Shown: in pieces, positions 35,995-45,704 of the stretch
Layout of the letters: every line of letters begins with the position of its first letter
How positions within the stretch are numbered: the stretch's first letter is position 1
DNA from: JBMNCR01 sp049366695
GTDB taxonomy: Bacteria; Bacillota; Clostridia; Eubacteriales; Alkalibacteraceae
Length of the DNA stretch: 64,000 bases
Direction of reading: 5' to 3'
Assembly: GCA_049366695.1 (NCBI GenBank)
Contig: JBMNCR010000119.1
Coordinates: 1 to 64,000 of the forward strand
The notes under the pieces: generated by a model
Database searches by the model: none
What the model was told of the DNA's origin: nothing
Seen by the model: the letters and a program-made list of their open reading frames with translations, nothing else
Translations under genes and position numbers: made by a program

Positions 35995-37516
35995 CTGCCA
36001 CACCCATTTGTTTTTCATTCAATATCTTATTTACTGCGTATATATACGCTTTAACGCTGGCTTCAACTATATCAGTACTTAATCCTCTACCTTTATATAT
36101 ACTGCCTTTATACTTCAATTTCACCACTACATCACCTAACGCATCGTTCCCTTCTGTTACAGATTGAAGTGAATAGTCAATTAATACCGTTTCTAGATTT
36201 ACAATCTTTTCAATAGCATTAAATGCTGCATCAACAGGACCATCTCCAGTTGCTACATTCTCTATTTTATCTTCCTCTGTACTTAGCATAACTGTTGCAG
36301 TTGAAGTTATAGTATTTCCACTATTTATAACATATTTTGATAACTTATATATTTCTTTTACTTCTATTGCTCTCTTCGATACAATAGCTTCTATATCTCT
36401 ATTGAATACTTCTTTTTTCTTGTCTGCTAATTCTTTAAATTGTTTAAAGGCTATTTCTAATTCTTCTTTATTAAGTTCATATCCCAAAGATTGTATTCTT
36501 TCTTTAAATGCGTGTCTTCCAGAATGTTTACCCATAACCATTTTATTAGTAGTAAGTCCTATGGATTCTGGAGTCATTATCTCATAAGTTTTTTTATTAT
36601 TTATTACTCCATGTTGATGTATTCCAGATTCATGTGCAAAAGCATTAGCACCAACTATGGCTTTATTAGGTTGCACCTGAACACCAGTTATTCTAGATAA
36701 TAAATTACTGGTTTTCATTATTTGTCGAGTGTCAATATTAAAATCTAGATTATAAATATCTCTTCTTACATCTAAAATCATTGCCAACTCTTCTAATGCT
36801 GCATTACCTGCTCGTTCTCCGATACCATTTATTGTACATTCAAATTGAACAGCTCCAACCTTTGAGGCTGCTAAAGTATTTGCAACAGCTAACCCTAGGT
36901 CATTATGACAATGAACAGAAATATTTACGTTGTCGAGATATTTAGATGCATTCTTTATTTTTAAAATAAACTCAGTAAATTCATCCGGAGTCGTATATCC
37001 TACTGTATCGGGAATATTAATAGTAGTAGCTCCAGCTTTAATTACTTTATCAAATATTTTAGCAAGAAATACTGGATCACTTCTAGTTGCGTCTTCAGCT
37101 GAAAATTCGATATCGCCACAATATTTTTTAGCGTAAGCTACCATTTCAACTGCTCTTTCCATCACTTGCTCAGCACTCAATTTTAATTTATATTTCATAT
37201 GAATGTCTGAAGTAGCTATAAAGGTGTGAATTCTTGGATTAGCTGCATTCTTTATTGCTTCCCATCCTTTATCTATATCACCTTGAACAGTTCGAGCTAA
37301 TACAGCAACAGTACAATTTTTTATTTCTTCTGCTACTGATTTTACCGCTTGAAAGTCTCCTGGTGAGGATGCAGCAAATCCAGCTTCAATCACATCCATA
37401 TTTAATTTTTCTAATTGTTTTGCCATTTGAATTTTTTCTTTCAAATTCATACTACATCCAGGAGATTGTTCCCCATCTCTTAAAGTGGTGTCAAAAAAGA
37501 ATATTTTTTTCCCCAA
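35987..37516 (-). CDS. leuA: 2-isopropylmalate synthase
   Basis: First committed step of leucine synthesis: acetyl-CoA plus 2-oxoisovalerate. About 509 residues. FFDTTLRDGEQSPGCSMN, SVHCHNDLGLAVANTLAA and HESGIHQHGVINNKKTYEIM are diagnostic. The C-terminal ~130 residues are the LeuA allosteric domain that binds leucine. The start is either TTG 37516 (10 nt after AAGGGA) or GTG 37525, which is too close to the ribosome site. Neighbouring cimA is a paralogue. Confidence 0.95.
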   Translation of the reverse strand: MGKKIFFFDTTLRDGEQSPGCSMNLKEKIQMAKQLEKLNMDVIEAGFAASSPGDFQAVKSVAEEIKNCTVAVLARTVQGDIDKGWEAIKNAANPRIHTFIATSDIHMKYKLKLSAEQVMERAVEMVAYAKKYCGDIEFSAEDATRSDPVFLAKIFDKVIKAGATTINIPDTVGYTTPDEFTEFILKIKNASKYLDNVNISVHCHNDLGLAVANTLAASKVGAVQFECTINGIGERAGNAALEELAMILDVRRDIYNLDFNIDTRQIMKTSNLLSRITGVQVQPNKAIVGANAFAHESGIHQHGVINNKKTYEIMTPESIGLTTNKMVMGKHSGRHAFKERIQSLGYELNKEELEIAFKQFKELADKKKEVFNRDIEAIVSKRAIEVKEIYKLSKYVINSGNTITSTATVMLSTEEDKIENVATGDGPVDAAFNAIEKIVNLETVLIDYSLQSVTEGNDALGDVVVKLKYKGSIYKGRGLSTDIVEASVKAYIYAVNKILNEKQMGVADE

Positions 37517-37552
37517 TATAATCACTTCCCTTACTTTCAGTTACATACATGT

Positions 37553-39217
37553 TTAGTATAAATCTACTATTAGATCGTCTATAGCTTCTCCTGGTGGTAC
37601 AATAGGTAAAACACAATCGTCTTTATCTATTTTGCATTCTATTAATAAAGGTTTTGTCATTTTATCTCTATTAGACATAATTTCTTCTAATCTGTCTATA
37701 TTATCTATCTTTTCAGCATCTATCCCATAAGCATCAGCTAATTTAATATAGTCAACTGTGTCAGCATTATCAGTTTCCATATATCTCATATTACTAAACA
37801 TCTTTTGCCATTGTCTTACCATACCCAACGTATTATTATTTATTAGCACTATCAATATTGGCAAATTATATTTTGCTACTGTAAGCAGTTCATTACAACT
37901 CATTCTAAAACCGCCATCTCCCACAAATAACACTACATCCTTATCAGGATTACCAATCTTACTTCCTATGGCCGCACCTAATCCATAACCCATGGTGCCT
38001 AGCCCTCCAGATGTAACTAAATTTGTGTTATGATTAAATTTCCAATATTGCGCAGTCCACATTTGATGCTGTCCTACATCTGTAACAATAATAGTTTCAT
38101 TATTAAACCTTCTGTTTATTGTTGTTATAATATTTTTTGCAACGAATTCTTTCATGTCACATTTGTTTTTTACTTTCCAATCTTCAACTGTACTTAACCA
38201 GTTTTCTCTACTATTTTCCTCAACTAAATCAATTATTAATTGTAGAGAGCTTTTTATATCACATACATATGACATATGGGAGGTCATATTTTTATCTATC
38301 TCTGTCTCATCTATATCTAGATGAATTATTTTTGCATTGGGTGCAAACCTTTCTTTATTTCCTGTTACTCTATCACTAAATCTTGCTCCTATTGCAATGA
38401 ATAAATCGCAATTTGTAACAGCTAAATTAGCTTCTTTAAAACCGTGCATCCCTACCAACCCTAGAGATAAAGGATTATTTCTATCAATAGAACCCAATCC
38501 CATTAATGTGTTTACTACAGGAATATTAGATTTTTCTGATAATTTCACCATAATATCTGAAGCATCGGACATTTTAACTCCACCCCCTGCATAAATCACA
38601 GGTTTTTGAGATGAATTAATATATTCTGCAACTTTTTTTGCATTTTTGATATCAATGGTTTTCTTCTCAGGCTCTATATATACCTTTTTAGAAGGGGAAT
38701 ATTCAACTTTTGTCATAAACACATCTTTTGGTATATCAACTAATACTGGACCCGGTCTGCCAGAATTAGCAATTCTAAAAGCCTTATTGATAGCAGAATC
38801 TAATTCGTTAATATCTTTAACTAATATATTATGCTTCGTAATTGGCATGGTTACTCCAGTTATATCTATTTCCTGAAACGAATCCTTACCTAATAATGAA
38901 TTCGCCACTTGACCAGTTAAAACAACTATTGGTATAGAATCCATATACGCTGTCGCAATACCTGTAACAGTATTTGTAGCTCCAGGCCCAGATGTTACAA
39001 TGCACACTCCTGTTTTACCAGTTGTGCGAGCGTATGCATCTGCAGCATGCGTAGCTTCCTGTTCATGAGCTGTTCTATATATATTAAAAAAATCTTTTTC
39101 ATCATATAACGCATCAAACAGAGGAATAACAGCACCACCTGGATATCCAAATATCGTATCTACGTTTTGTTCTTTTAAGCACTCAATTAAAATTTGCGAA
39201 CCGCTAATTACTCCCAT
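37553..39217 (-). CDS. ilvB: Acetolactate synthase, large (catalytic) subunit
   Basis: ThDP, Mg2+ and FAD enzyme that makes acetolactate or acetohydroxybutyrate. 554 residues. GYPGGAVIPLFDAL and HEQEATHAADAYAR (catalytic Glu) at the N-terminus; ThDP motif GDGGFRMSCNELLTVAKYN then LINNNTLGMVRQWQ. It starts 18 nt after ilvD. No ilvN (regulatory subunit) is present in the operon, either fused or adjacent; it must be elsewhere or missing. The biosynthetic and not the catabolic (AlsS) form is favoured by context. Confidence 0.95.
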   Translation of the reverse strand: MGVISGSQILIECLKEQNVDTIFGYPGGAVIPLFDALYDEKDFFNIYRTAHEQEATHAADAYARTTGKTGVCIVTSGPGATNTVTGIATAYMDSIPIVVLTGQVANSLLGKDSFQEIDITGVTMPITKHNILVKDINELDSAINKAFRIANSGRPGPVLVDIPKDVFMTKVEYSPSKKVYIEPEKKTIDIKNAKKVAEYINSSQKPVIYAGGGVKMSDASDIMVKLSEKSNIPVVNTLMGLGSIDRNNPLSLGLVGMHGFKEANLAVTNCDLFIAIGARFSDRVTGNKERFAPNAKIIHLDIDETEIDKNMTSHMSYVCDIKSSLQLIIDLVEENSRENWLSTVEDWKVKNKCDMKEFVAKNIITTINRRFNNETIIVTDVGQHQMWTAQYWKFNHNTNLVTSGGLGTMGYGLGAAIGSKIGNPDKDVVLFVGDGGFRMSCNELLTVAKYNLPILIVLINNNTLGMVRQWQKMFSNMRYMETDNADTVDYIKLADAYGIDAEKIDNIDRLEEIMSNRDKMTKPLLIECKIDKDDCVLPIVPPGEAIDDLIVDLY

Positions 39218-39235
39218 TTTGCTCCCCCTTAATAA

Positions 39236-40891
39236 TTAATAATGAATAGCCCCTGTAGATGCTGAAGATACCATTGTAGAATATTTCTTTAAATATCCTT
39301 GTACTTGAGGGGTCTTAACAACTAATGATTTTCTTCTTTCTTCAAGCACACTATCATCTACTAACATATTTAATGTTCCATTTATTATATCAATATCAAT
39401 AATATCCCCATCTTGAACCAATGCTATTGGTCCTCCTTCACTTGCTTCTGGCGAAACATGCCCAATTGCTGCACCTCTAGTTCCCCCTGAGAATCTTCCA
39501 TCTGTAATCAGTGCTACATCTTTATCCAATCCCATTCCTGCTAGTGCAGATGTTGGCGTTAGCATTTCCCTCATTCCTGGTCCACCTTTTGGACCCTCAT
39601 ATCTTATAACTACACAATCCCCTTTGTTGATTTTTCCCTGCAAGATAGCTTCAACTGCTTTTTCTTCTTCTTCAAAAACTCTTGCTACTGTCTTTTTTTG
39701 CATCATTTCTTTTGCTACTGCAGATTGTTTTACTACTGCACCATCAGGAGCAATATTCCCTTTTAAAACTCTAATTCCTCCAGTAATACTATATGGTTTA
39801 TCAATATCAGCAATAATATTATTTCCTACTTTTTCTTTGTTATTTATTTGTTCTCCAACTGTAATACCATTAACTGTTATGATATCAGTATATAACAAGT
39901 CTTTTTTATCTAGTTCATTCATTATTGCCATTATTCCACCCACTTCATATAAATCTTCGATATGATCTGGTCCAGCAGGACTTAATCTACACAAATTAGG
40001 TGTTTTTAAACTTATTTCATTTATATTATTTAAATCAAATTTAACTTTTGCTTCATTTGCTATAGCAGTAAGATGCAAAACGGTATTTGTAGAACACCCT
40101 AATGCCATATCTACTGTAAATGCATTTTCAAAAGCTTTTGGAGTTAAAATATCTCTTGGCTTTATATCTTTATTAACCAATTCCATAATCTTAATTCCAG
40201 ATTGTTTTGCTAATCTTTTTCTTTCTGAATACACATTTGGGATAGTGCCATTCCCTGGCAATGCCATTCCTAAAGCTTCTGTCATACAATTCATAGAATT
40301 AGCAGTAAACATACCTGAACATGATCCACACGTAGGACATGCACTATCCTCTAATTGAGATAATTCTTCTTCTGTCATGCTCCCAGTTGATACAGCTCCT
40401 ACTCCTTCAAATACAGTTATTAAATCTACAGATTTTCCTTTATGTTTACCAGCTAGCATAGGTCCACCACTAATAATTATGGCAGGAATATTTAACCTAG
40501 CAGCTGCCATCAACATTGCAGGTACTGATTTATCACAGTTAGGTATTAATACAATACCATCAAGACCGTGCGCCTTTACCATAATTTCTATGCTATCCGT
40601 TATCAACTCTCTGCTTGGTAATGAGTATTTCATTCCAATATGATTCATACTTATTCCATCACAAACAGCAATTGTAGGAAATTCTAAAGGAGTTCCCCCT
40701 GCCATCAATACTCCCTTTTTAGCAGCTTCAGCAATCATTCTTAATTCAACATGTCCTGGAACTATCTCATTAAATGAATTCGCTATCCCGATAAGCGGTC
40801 TATTAATTTCTTCTTCTGTATATCCACTAGCTTTAAATAATGATCTATGGGGAGATTTTTGAAATCCACATTTTACATCTTTACTACTCAT
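39236..40891 (-). CDS. ilvD: Dihydroxy-acid dehydratase
   Basis: Iron-sulfur dehydratase giving 2-oxoisovalerate and 2-oxo-3-methylvalerate. 551 residues. Cluster cysteines are seen in LIPNCDKSVPAML and CPTCGSCSGMFTANSMNCMT; the C-terminal RYEGPKGGPGMREML and DGRFSGGTRG are typical. The ATG 40891, 9 nt after AAGGAG, is preferred to the TTG at 40900. It lies 13 nt after ilvC. Confidence 0.96.
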   Translation of the reverse strand: MSSKDVKCGFQKSPHRSLFKASGYTEEEINRPLIGIANSFNEIVPGHVELRMIAEAAKKGVLMAGGTPLEFPTIAVCDGISMNHIGMKYSLPSRELITDSIEIMVKAHGLDGIVLIPNCDKSVPAMLMAAARLNIPAIIISGGPMLAGKHKGKSVDLITVFEGVGAVSTGSMTEEELSQLEDSACPTCGSCSGMFTANSMNCMTEALGMALPGNGTIPNVYSERKRLAKQSGIKIMELVNKDIKPRDILTPKAFENAFTVDMALGCSTNTVLHLTAIANEAKVKFDLNNINEISLKTPNLCRLSPAGPDHIEDLYEVGGIMAIMNELDKKDLLYTDIITVNGITVGEQINNKEKVGNNIIADIDKPYSITGGIRVLKGNIAPDGAVVKQSAVAKEMMQKKTVARVFEEEEKAVEAILQGKINKGDCVVIRYEGPKGGPGMREMLTPTSALAGMGLDKDVALITDGRFSGGTRGAAIGHVSPEASEGGPIALVQDGDIIDIDIINGTLNMLVDDSVLEERRKSLVVKTPQVQGYLKKYSTMVSSASTGAIHY

Positions 40892-40904
40892 GTTTTTCAA
40901 CTCC

Positions 40905-41903
40905 TTATTGTTTAGCCTTTATCCATGGCATCATACTTCTTAATTTCTTGCCAACTTTTTCAATTAAATGTTCACTTTCTATTTTTCTCATAGAATTAAA
41001 ATATGGTCTATTTACACTATTTTCACTTAACCATTCTTTTGCAAATGTTCCATTCTGTATTTCTTCTAAAACTTTTTTCATTTCTTTTCTAGTATCTTCT
41101 GTAATAATTCTTCTACCAATTTTGTAATCTCCATATTCAGCTGTATCACTAATTGAATATCTCATTTGACTAAAGCCACCTTCTGCTACTAAGTCAATAA
41201 TAAGTTTCATTTCATTAAGACACTCAAAATAAGCACTCTCAGGCTGATATCCTGCTTCTACTAGCGTATCAAATCCTGCCTTAATAAGTTCTGTTACTCC
41301 ACCACAAAGAACCGCTTGCTCACCAAAAAGATCTGTTTCTGTTTCTTCTTTAAATGTAGTTTCTAAAATACCGGCTCTTGAACCACCAATACCAGCTGCA
41401 TACGCTAAACCAATTTCTTTAGTATCTCCTGATATATCTTGATGTACTGCAACAAGACAAGGAGCTCCTTTTCCTTCTTGATACATTCTTCTTACGATAT
41501 GTCCTGGACTTTTTGGTGCAACCATAAATACATTTACATCTGCTGGTGGCACAACTTGACTATATAAAATATTAAAACCATGTGCAAATACCAAATATTT
41601 ACCCTTTGTTAAGTTAGGGGCAATACATTCTTGATATATTTTAGGTTGTTTTTCATCATTTACAAGCATCATGATTATATCTGCTTCTTTACTTGCTTCT
41701 GCAGCTATTGCAACTTTCAGACCTTCAGCTTCTGCCTTTGCCCAAGATTTACTGCCTTCATATAAACCTACAATAACGTCAACTCCACTTTCTTTTAAAT
41801 TTAAAGCATGTGCGTGTCCTTGACTTCCGTATCCAATAATAGCTACTTTCTTTCCTTTTAAACAATCCAAATTACAATCTTGTTCGTAATACATTTTACT
41901 CAT
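40905..41903 (-). CDS. ilvC: Ketol-acid reductoisomerase
   Basis: Isomerises and reduces acetolactate with NAD(P)H and Mg2+. 332 residues, class I short form. Nucleotide loop: VAIIGYGSQGHAHALNLKES; catalytic region: GAPCLVAVHQDISGDTKEIG and ETDLFGEQAVLCGG. First gene of the operon; ATG with TTAGGAGG. It lies about 380 nt after the promoter, behind a leucine T-box whose terminator ends about 68 nt upstream of its start codon. Confidence 0.97.
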   Translation of the reverse strand: MSKMYYEQDCNLDCLKGKKVAIIGYGSQGHAHALNLKESGVDVIVGLYEGSKSWAKAEAEGLKVAIAAEASKEADIIMMLVNDEKQPKIYQECIAPNLTKGKYLVFAHGFNILYSQVVPPADVNVFMVAPKSPGHIVRRMYQEGKGAPCLVAVHQDISGDTKEIGLAYAAGIGGSRAGILETTFKEETETDLFGEQAVLCGGVTELIKAGFDTLVEAGYQPESAYFECLNEMKLIIDLVAEGGFSQMRYSISDTAEYGDYKIGRRIITEDTRKEMKKVLEEIQNGTFAKEWLSENSVNRPYFNSMRKIESEHLIEKVGKKLRSMMPWIKAKQ

Positions 41904-41971
41904 AATAATTCCTCCTAAATTTAATTGATTTATAACATTATTTAATGCTAATAATTGTACTGTTATAAAAT

Positions 41972-42270
41972 AAAAAACCTTTCATTCCTATAAGTATGAA
42001 TGTACTTATAGGGACGAAAGATTTATATTATCATCGTGGTACCACCCTATTTTGCAGTAAAATAAACTGCCTCATTTGTTCAGGTCGGAGTTATCCTCTT
42101 CAACCATATATTTATATATCGGAAAAAACCGTCTCAACCTACTAAGTAATCTTTTCAGCTAAGAAACTCAAAAGTGAGTATTACATACCTCTTTAACACT
42201 AATTTCCACCAACCATTAGCTCTCTAAGTTAAAGCAATTGGCACTTTTCTCTTCGTCATCGCTTTTTAAT
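41972..42270 (-). ncRNA. T-box riboswitch, leucine (CUC) specifier
   Basis: A tRNA-sensing leader on the minus strand. The T-box core AGGGTGGTACCACG is at 42035-42048. Upstream in Stem I are GATGACGAAGAG (42250-42261), AGAGAGCTAATGGTTGGTGG with its distal loop (around 42210-42230) and the specifier loop AATA-CTC-ACTTTTGAG, in which CTC (42176-42178) is a leucine codon, as in the Bacillus ilv-leu leader. The terminator is CCTATAAGTA/TACTTATAGG (41987-41996, 42003-42012) with an outer CTTTC/GAAAG clamp and six T. Uncharged tRNA-Leu should turn the operon on. Confidence 0.95.
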
Positions 42271-42290
42271 ATTAAATTATATTAGACACA

Positions 42291-42319
42291 ATTATAATTC
42301 TGAATCCTTTATGTGTCAA
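42291..42319 (-). promoter_or_regulatory. Promoter of the ilv-leu operon
   Basis: Minus strand: TTGACA (42314-42319), 17-nt spacer, TATAAT (42291-42296): full consensus. Start of transcription is expected near 42284, just before Stem I of the T-box. Confidence 0.93.
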
Positions 42320-42343
42320 GTGTTTTTTTGTTAATTTCCATAG

Positions 42344-43093
42344 TTATCGCAATTTCCAACAAGTGTGAAGTATACATACAACATCTCCATCATTTTTGAC
42401 TATCTTATGTAATCCTTTTTTATCTTCATTTATATCTATAATATCTGTAATCACATTAACATGTTCTCCATATTTTATTTCTTTTTTATAAGTTATTTTA
42501 AATCTATACAATTCGTAAGATTTTACTATCTTCAATGGTATAGTATCTACTGCCCAAGTTATGTAACACTTATTATTTAAGTGATTATTAAAATCTATAT
42601 CTCTATATAGAGGAGTGTAGCTTTTAACTATACTATCGTTCTCCGGAATAATTAGTTTCTCAAATTTAATTTTCCTATCGTTTACACAATTCACCCCGTA
42701 TATTTTGCAAATTTCTTCGTTAATTCTCTTAAGTTTGCGTTTTTTTGTATCTACTAATGTCCATTTTGTTTTTGCAACAATCATTTTTTCTCCCATTTCA
42801 TTGCAAACAACAAAATCTCTATACCCAAACAACTTACTAAAACTTGTAGGGGTAGTTATAACTTTTATTTTATCTTTATATTTTGGATATTTAGTCACAT
42901 CAACTGAGTAATCAATTAACACCCAAGCTAAACCTTCTCTACATAGGTACTCATTTCCAACTCCTAACTCATCACTTTGCACCATTGCAACATCCTGAAA
43001 ATAGCTCAATAAAGACTCCGCTGTTAAATAGTAATTATTATCTACTTCATAACTGTGAATCTCAAAATCCTTTGTAGTTATCTTTCCACTCAT
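42344..43093 (-). CDS. Acyl-ACP thioesterase (FatA/FatB-like)
   Basis: Hot-dog-fold enzyme that releases fatty acids from acyl-carrier protein, 249 residues, cytosolic. Two hot-dog halves: the first includes LLSYFQDVAMVQSDELGVG and LAWVLIDYSVDV; the second begins YRDIDFNNHLNNKCYITW and holds the catalytic Asn/His. The start codon is only 1 nt after the stop of yhaM, so the two are co-transcribed. Bacterial members are common in clostridia, where chain-length preference varies; I cannot predict it. Confidence 0.9.
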   Translation of the reverse strand: MSGKITTKDFEIHSYEVDNNYYLTAESLLSYFQDVAMVQSDELGVGNEYLCREGLAWVLIDYSVDVTKYPKYKDKIKVITTPTSFSKLFGYRDFVVCNEMGEKMIVAKTKWTLVDTKKRKLKRINEEICKIYGVNCVNDRKIKFEKLIIPENDSIVKSYTPLYRDIDFNNHLNNKCYITWAVDTIPLKIVKSYELYRFKITYKKEIKYGEHVNVITDIIDINEDKKGLHKIVKNDGDVVCILHTCWKLR

Positions 43094-43094
43094 C

Positions 43095-44072
43095 TTATTT
43101 TGTCAAATCTCCTAAACTATTAATATCGCTTTTATACATACTTCTTCCTTCTAGTGATATGTTTCTTTCAGCAAACTCTCCTTCTTTCACCTTACATAGA
43201 GTCTTATTCATAGCATACATTCGAGCATCCATGATATCTAAATAATGTAATAATTCTGCTTCAGGAATAAGAGGTTTTTTAGGACTACCATATTCGGGAT
43301 GATAATGATGTGATAATATCATATGCTGAACTAAAATTTTTAATTCATGGTCTATCTTCAATTCATCAGCAACTCTATCGATTTCATTTATACCTTGGAT
43401 AATATGTCCTAACAACTTACCCTCTTTAGTATAATCCTCAACTAGACCTATTTCATTAGATAATATTTCATCCACTTTTGCTAAATCATGCACAATAACA
43501 CCACAGTACAATAAATCTTTATTGATAAAATCATAATTATCACTTATAGACTGCCCGACACGCAGCATTGTTAAAATATGATGTAATAATCCACCTTTTA
43601 CATTATGATGATGTGTTTTAGCTGCTGGATAATATATTAACTTCTGTTCTTTGTTTTCTAATAAGGTTAAAGTCAATTTCTTTAATTCTTCATTTTCAAA
43701 TAATTTTATACATTCTTTTATCTCTACAAGCATTTTTTTTGAGTCTATTGGTGCTGATTCAATGTAATCTTCAATATTTACTTCATCATTATCCTTTGTT
43801 GTTCTAATTTTATTAATAATTAATTGTGTTTTATTATTATATTTTTGTATCATTCCTGAAACTTTTACCACAATACCAGCTTTATATATGGATGAATCTA
43901 TTTCTTTAGCATTCCATATTTTAGCATTTACTTCATCTCCAAATGTATCTGATAATGTCATATCAATATAAACAGAATCGTTTTTTGCTTTTCTATATTC
44001 TATATGTTTAATAAATAAAAACCCTTCAATCGTCTCATTAAATTTAAATCCCTTTATTTCTAAATCCTTCAC
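43095..44072 (-). CDS. yhaM: 3'-5' exoribonuclease YhaM family
   Basis: 325 residues: N-terminal OB-fold (VYIDMTLSDTFGDEVNAKIW, residues 30-110) and an HD-domain nuclease (HHHNVKGGLLHHILTMLRVG and CGVIVHDLAKVDE, residues ~150-290), the YhaM order. YhaM trims RNA and single-stranded DNA ends in Bacillus and Streptococcus. The start is a GTG at 44072, 7 nt after AAAGGTG. First gene of a pair with the thioesterase. Confidence 0.93.
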   Translation of the reverse strand: MKDLEIKGFKFNETIEGFLFIKHIEYRKAKNDSVYIDMTLSDTFGDEVNAKIWNAKEIDSSIYKAGIVVKVSGMIQKYNNKTQLIINKIRTTKDNDEVNIEDYIESAPIDSKKMLVEIKECIKLFENEELKKLTLTLLENKEQKLIYYPAAKTHHHNVKGGLLHHILTMLRVGQSISDNYDFINKDLLYCGVIVHDLAKVDEILSNEIGLVEDYTKEGKLLGHIIQGINEIDRVADELKIDHELKILVQHMILSHHYHPEYGSPKKPLIPEAELLHYLDIMDARMYAMNKTLCKVKEGEFAERNISLEGRSMYKSDINSLGDLTK

Positions 44073-44245
44073 AGCATCACCTTTTTATCTAATATATTTT
44101 TAGCCTTTATACTTTATTGAATAAAATATTTATATTCCCACACTTATTTCCGTCTAAAATTATTGCATATACTTTTTTTATTAAACATAAGAATTTCACA
44201 TATTTTCAATACTTATAGTATCATACTTATTGTATACTTCTCTTC

Positions 44246-44515
44246 TTATGATATAAATAATCCTATAAAACCTATCAGTCCTAAAATACTAATGTATATT
44301 AATTTGCTTAAATACTTATTTGAATTCTTATAAAATGCCAATGCACCAAAGGCTCCAAACCAAGCAAATGCAGGATTATATATTTTTAAAAAATAGAGCA
44401 AACATAAACCCGACAACCAAAAATATTTATTTTTCCCCAAAGCTACTTTAAACTCATTTTTCTCCTCAATATAATCATTTTTTTTCTTTAAATTTTGTTT
44501 GTCTTTTTTATTCAT
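44246..44515 (-). CDS. Small membrane protein of unknown function
   Basis: 89 residues: a Lys/Glu-rich cytosolic head (1-30), then two or three hydrophobic segments (about 32-47, 50-60, 70-88). It resembles DUF3796-type small membrane proteins but too weakly to name. ATG after AAGGGGCACAA. No operon partner; no terminator evident. Confidence 0.65.
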   Translation of the reverse strand: MNKKDKQNLKKKNDYIEEKNEFKVALGKNKYFWLSGLCLLYFLKIYNPAFAWFGAFGALAFYKNSNKYLSKLIYISILGLIGFIGLFIS

Positions 44516-44722
44516 TATTTGTGCCCCTTATTTCGTTATAGGAAAATTATAATGTTTTTTTATAAATTATTCAAGAAAACAAACATCGGAACCATTATTA
44601 TTTTATTCTTTATGACCTTTACGGGATAGCAAGCAATACAAGTATTCCTTTAGATATTACAAATAAGACGAAGTTAATGTAGGTTGAACGAAGCAAAAAC
44701 AAATATTTTTAAATAAAAAGAA

Positions 44723-44751
44723 AGAAGACGGCTAACTACAAAGCCTCTTCT
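44723..44751 (-). terminator. Probable terminator in the 44516-44893 gap
   Basis: Minus strand: AGAAGAGGCT and AGCCGTCTTCT pair with one bulged base, followed by the T-rich TTCTTTTTATTT. It is 143 nt after the stop of the PepSY-like gene. The rest of the 378-nt gap (44516-44893) has no gene; a patch at 44632-44700 with GACGAAGTTAATGTAGG and GAACGAAGCAAAAAC is less AT-rich than its surroundings and loosely recalls the sequence at the 55.9-kb gap. Confidence 0.6.
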
Positions 44752-44893
44752 CTCCGTTATATTTTATGAAGCAACTATATATGAAACTTTTTATAAGGAA
44801 TTTTTCGAAAAATATCAATGATAACTGTATGACTTTTTCAATTTCCTCTTATATCCCTCGTTTTTTTTAGTTAAATATAGGCTTAAAATAGAC

Positions 44894-45691
44894 TTATCTA
44901 GTGTAACTGATAAACAAAATTTCTCCAGTGTTAGTATCAATTTGCGCCATTATACCAGATTTAAATGTCAAATCACCCTCAGAACCAGTTATCCATTCAA
45001 TATTAATATTCCAACAAACTTTATTGAAACGTTTTACATATTCTAAAGAACAAGATATTTCATGATTTGACTTATTTTCTAAAGCATCAACAGGTATATC
45101 AGCATTTTTATATAATATGTTTATTGCTTGCTCTTTGCTAATAGCTATTTCTTGGTTTTTTGTCTGGTTATAAATATCTAAATCTATTAAACTTGATACC
45201 ATTCTAACTTCATCATATTCAAAGAAACTTACCCAATAGCCTCCATAGTGAATATTTTCATCATCAACTAAATAATAGTATATTGAATTACAATCTTCTT
45301 CATTATATTCTATTTCGTATATATATTTGTCAAAATCAGGATATATGGATTGTAAAAAAAGTTGAGATTTTGATAATACCTCTTCTTTAGTTAGAAACTT
45401 GTTTGTATTAGATTCAATTATATCAATTGCAACTACACAATCAATAGAACCATTGCTATTTACTACATATTGGTATTTATTATCTTGATAAATCACATCA
45501 TCTTCAGCCATTTCTAACAAACATTCATCTGAATTGATTTGTTTAACTTCGCCAAATTGCTTACTGTTTATTACTTGTTCAATTGCATTAGAATTATTGT
45601 CAGTCGATATGACTTGATTAGCTACTCCTATACTTGAAAACATCAAGCATATAATGAATATTATTAGCACTATACTTATCATTTTTTTCAT
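44894..45691 (-). CDS. Secreted PepSY-like protein
   Basis: 265 residues with a signal peptide (MKKMISIVLIIFIICLMFSS). Two similar halves: FLTKEEVLSKSQLFLQSIYP (about 90) and AISKEQAINILYKNADIPVD (about 180), the latter ending in GIMAQIDTNTGEILFISYTR, which has the pattern of a PepSY domain. PepSY domains often sit on protease propeptides or regulate proteases. It starts 13 nt after the secreted caspase-like gene, with GGAGATATCTT. The ATG 45691 is preferred to the start at 45715, which would remove the signal peptide from the N-terminus. Confidence 0.78.
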   Translation of the reverse strand: MKKMISIVLIIFIICLMFSSIGVANQVISTDNNSNAIEQVINSKQFGEVKQINSDECLLEMAEDDVIYQDNKYQYVVNSNGSIDCVVAIDIIESNTNKFLTKEEVLSKSQLFLQSIYPDFDKYIYEIEYNEEDCNSIYYYLVDDENIHYGGYWVSFFEYDEVRMVSSLIDLDIYNQTKNQEIAISKEQAINILYKNADIPVDALENKSNHEISCSLEYVKRFNKVCWNINIEWITGSEGDLTFKSGIMAQIDTNTGEILFISYTR

Positions 45692-45704
45692 AAAGATATC
45701 TCCT

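Noticed and set aside
42035..42270. Isoleucine or valine specifier in the ilv T-box
   Set aside because: The codon in the specifier position (before ACTTTTGAG) reads CTC; no ATC or GTC sits in that loop.
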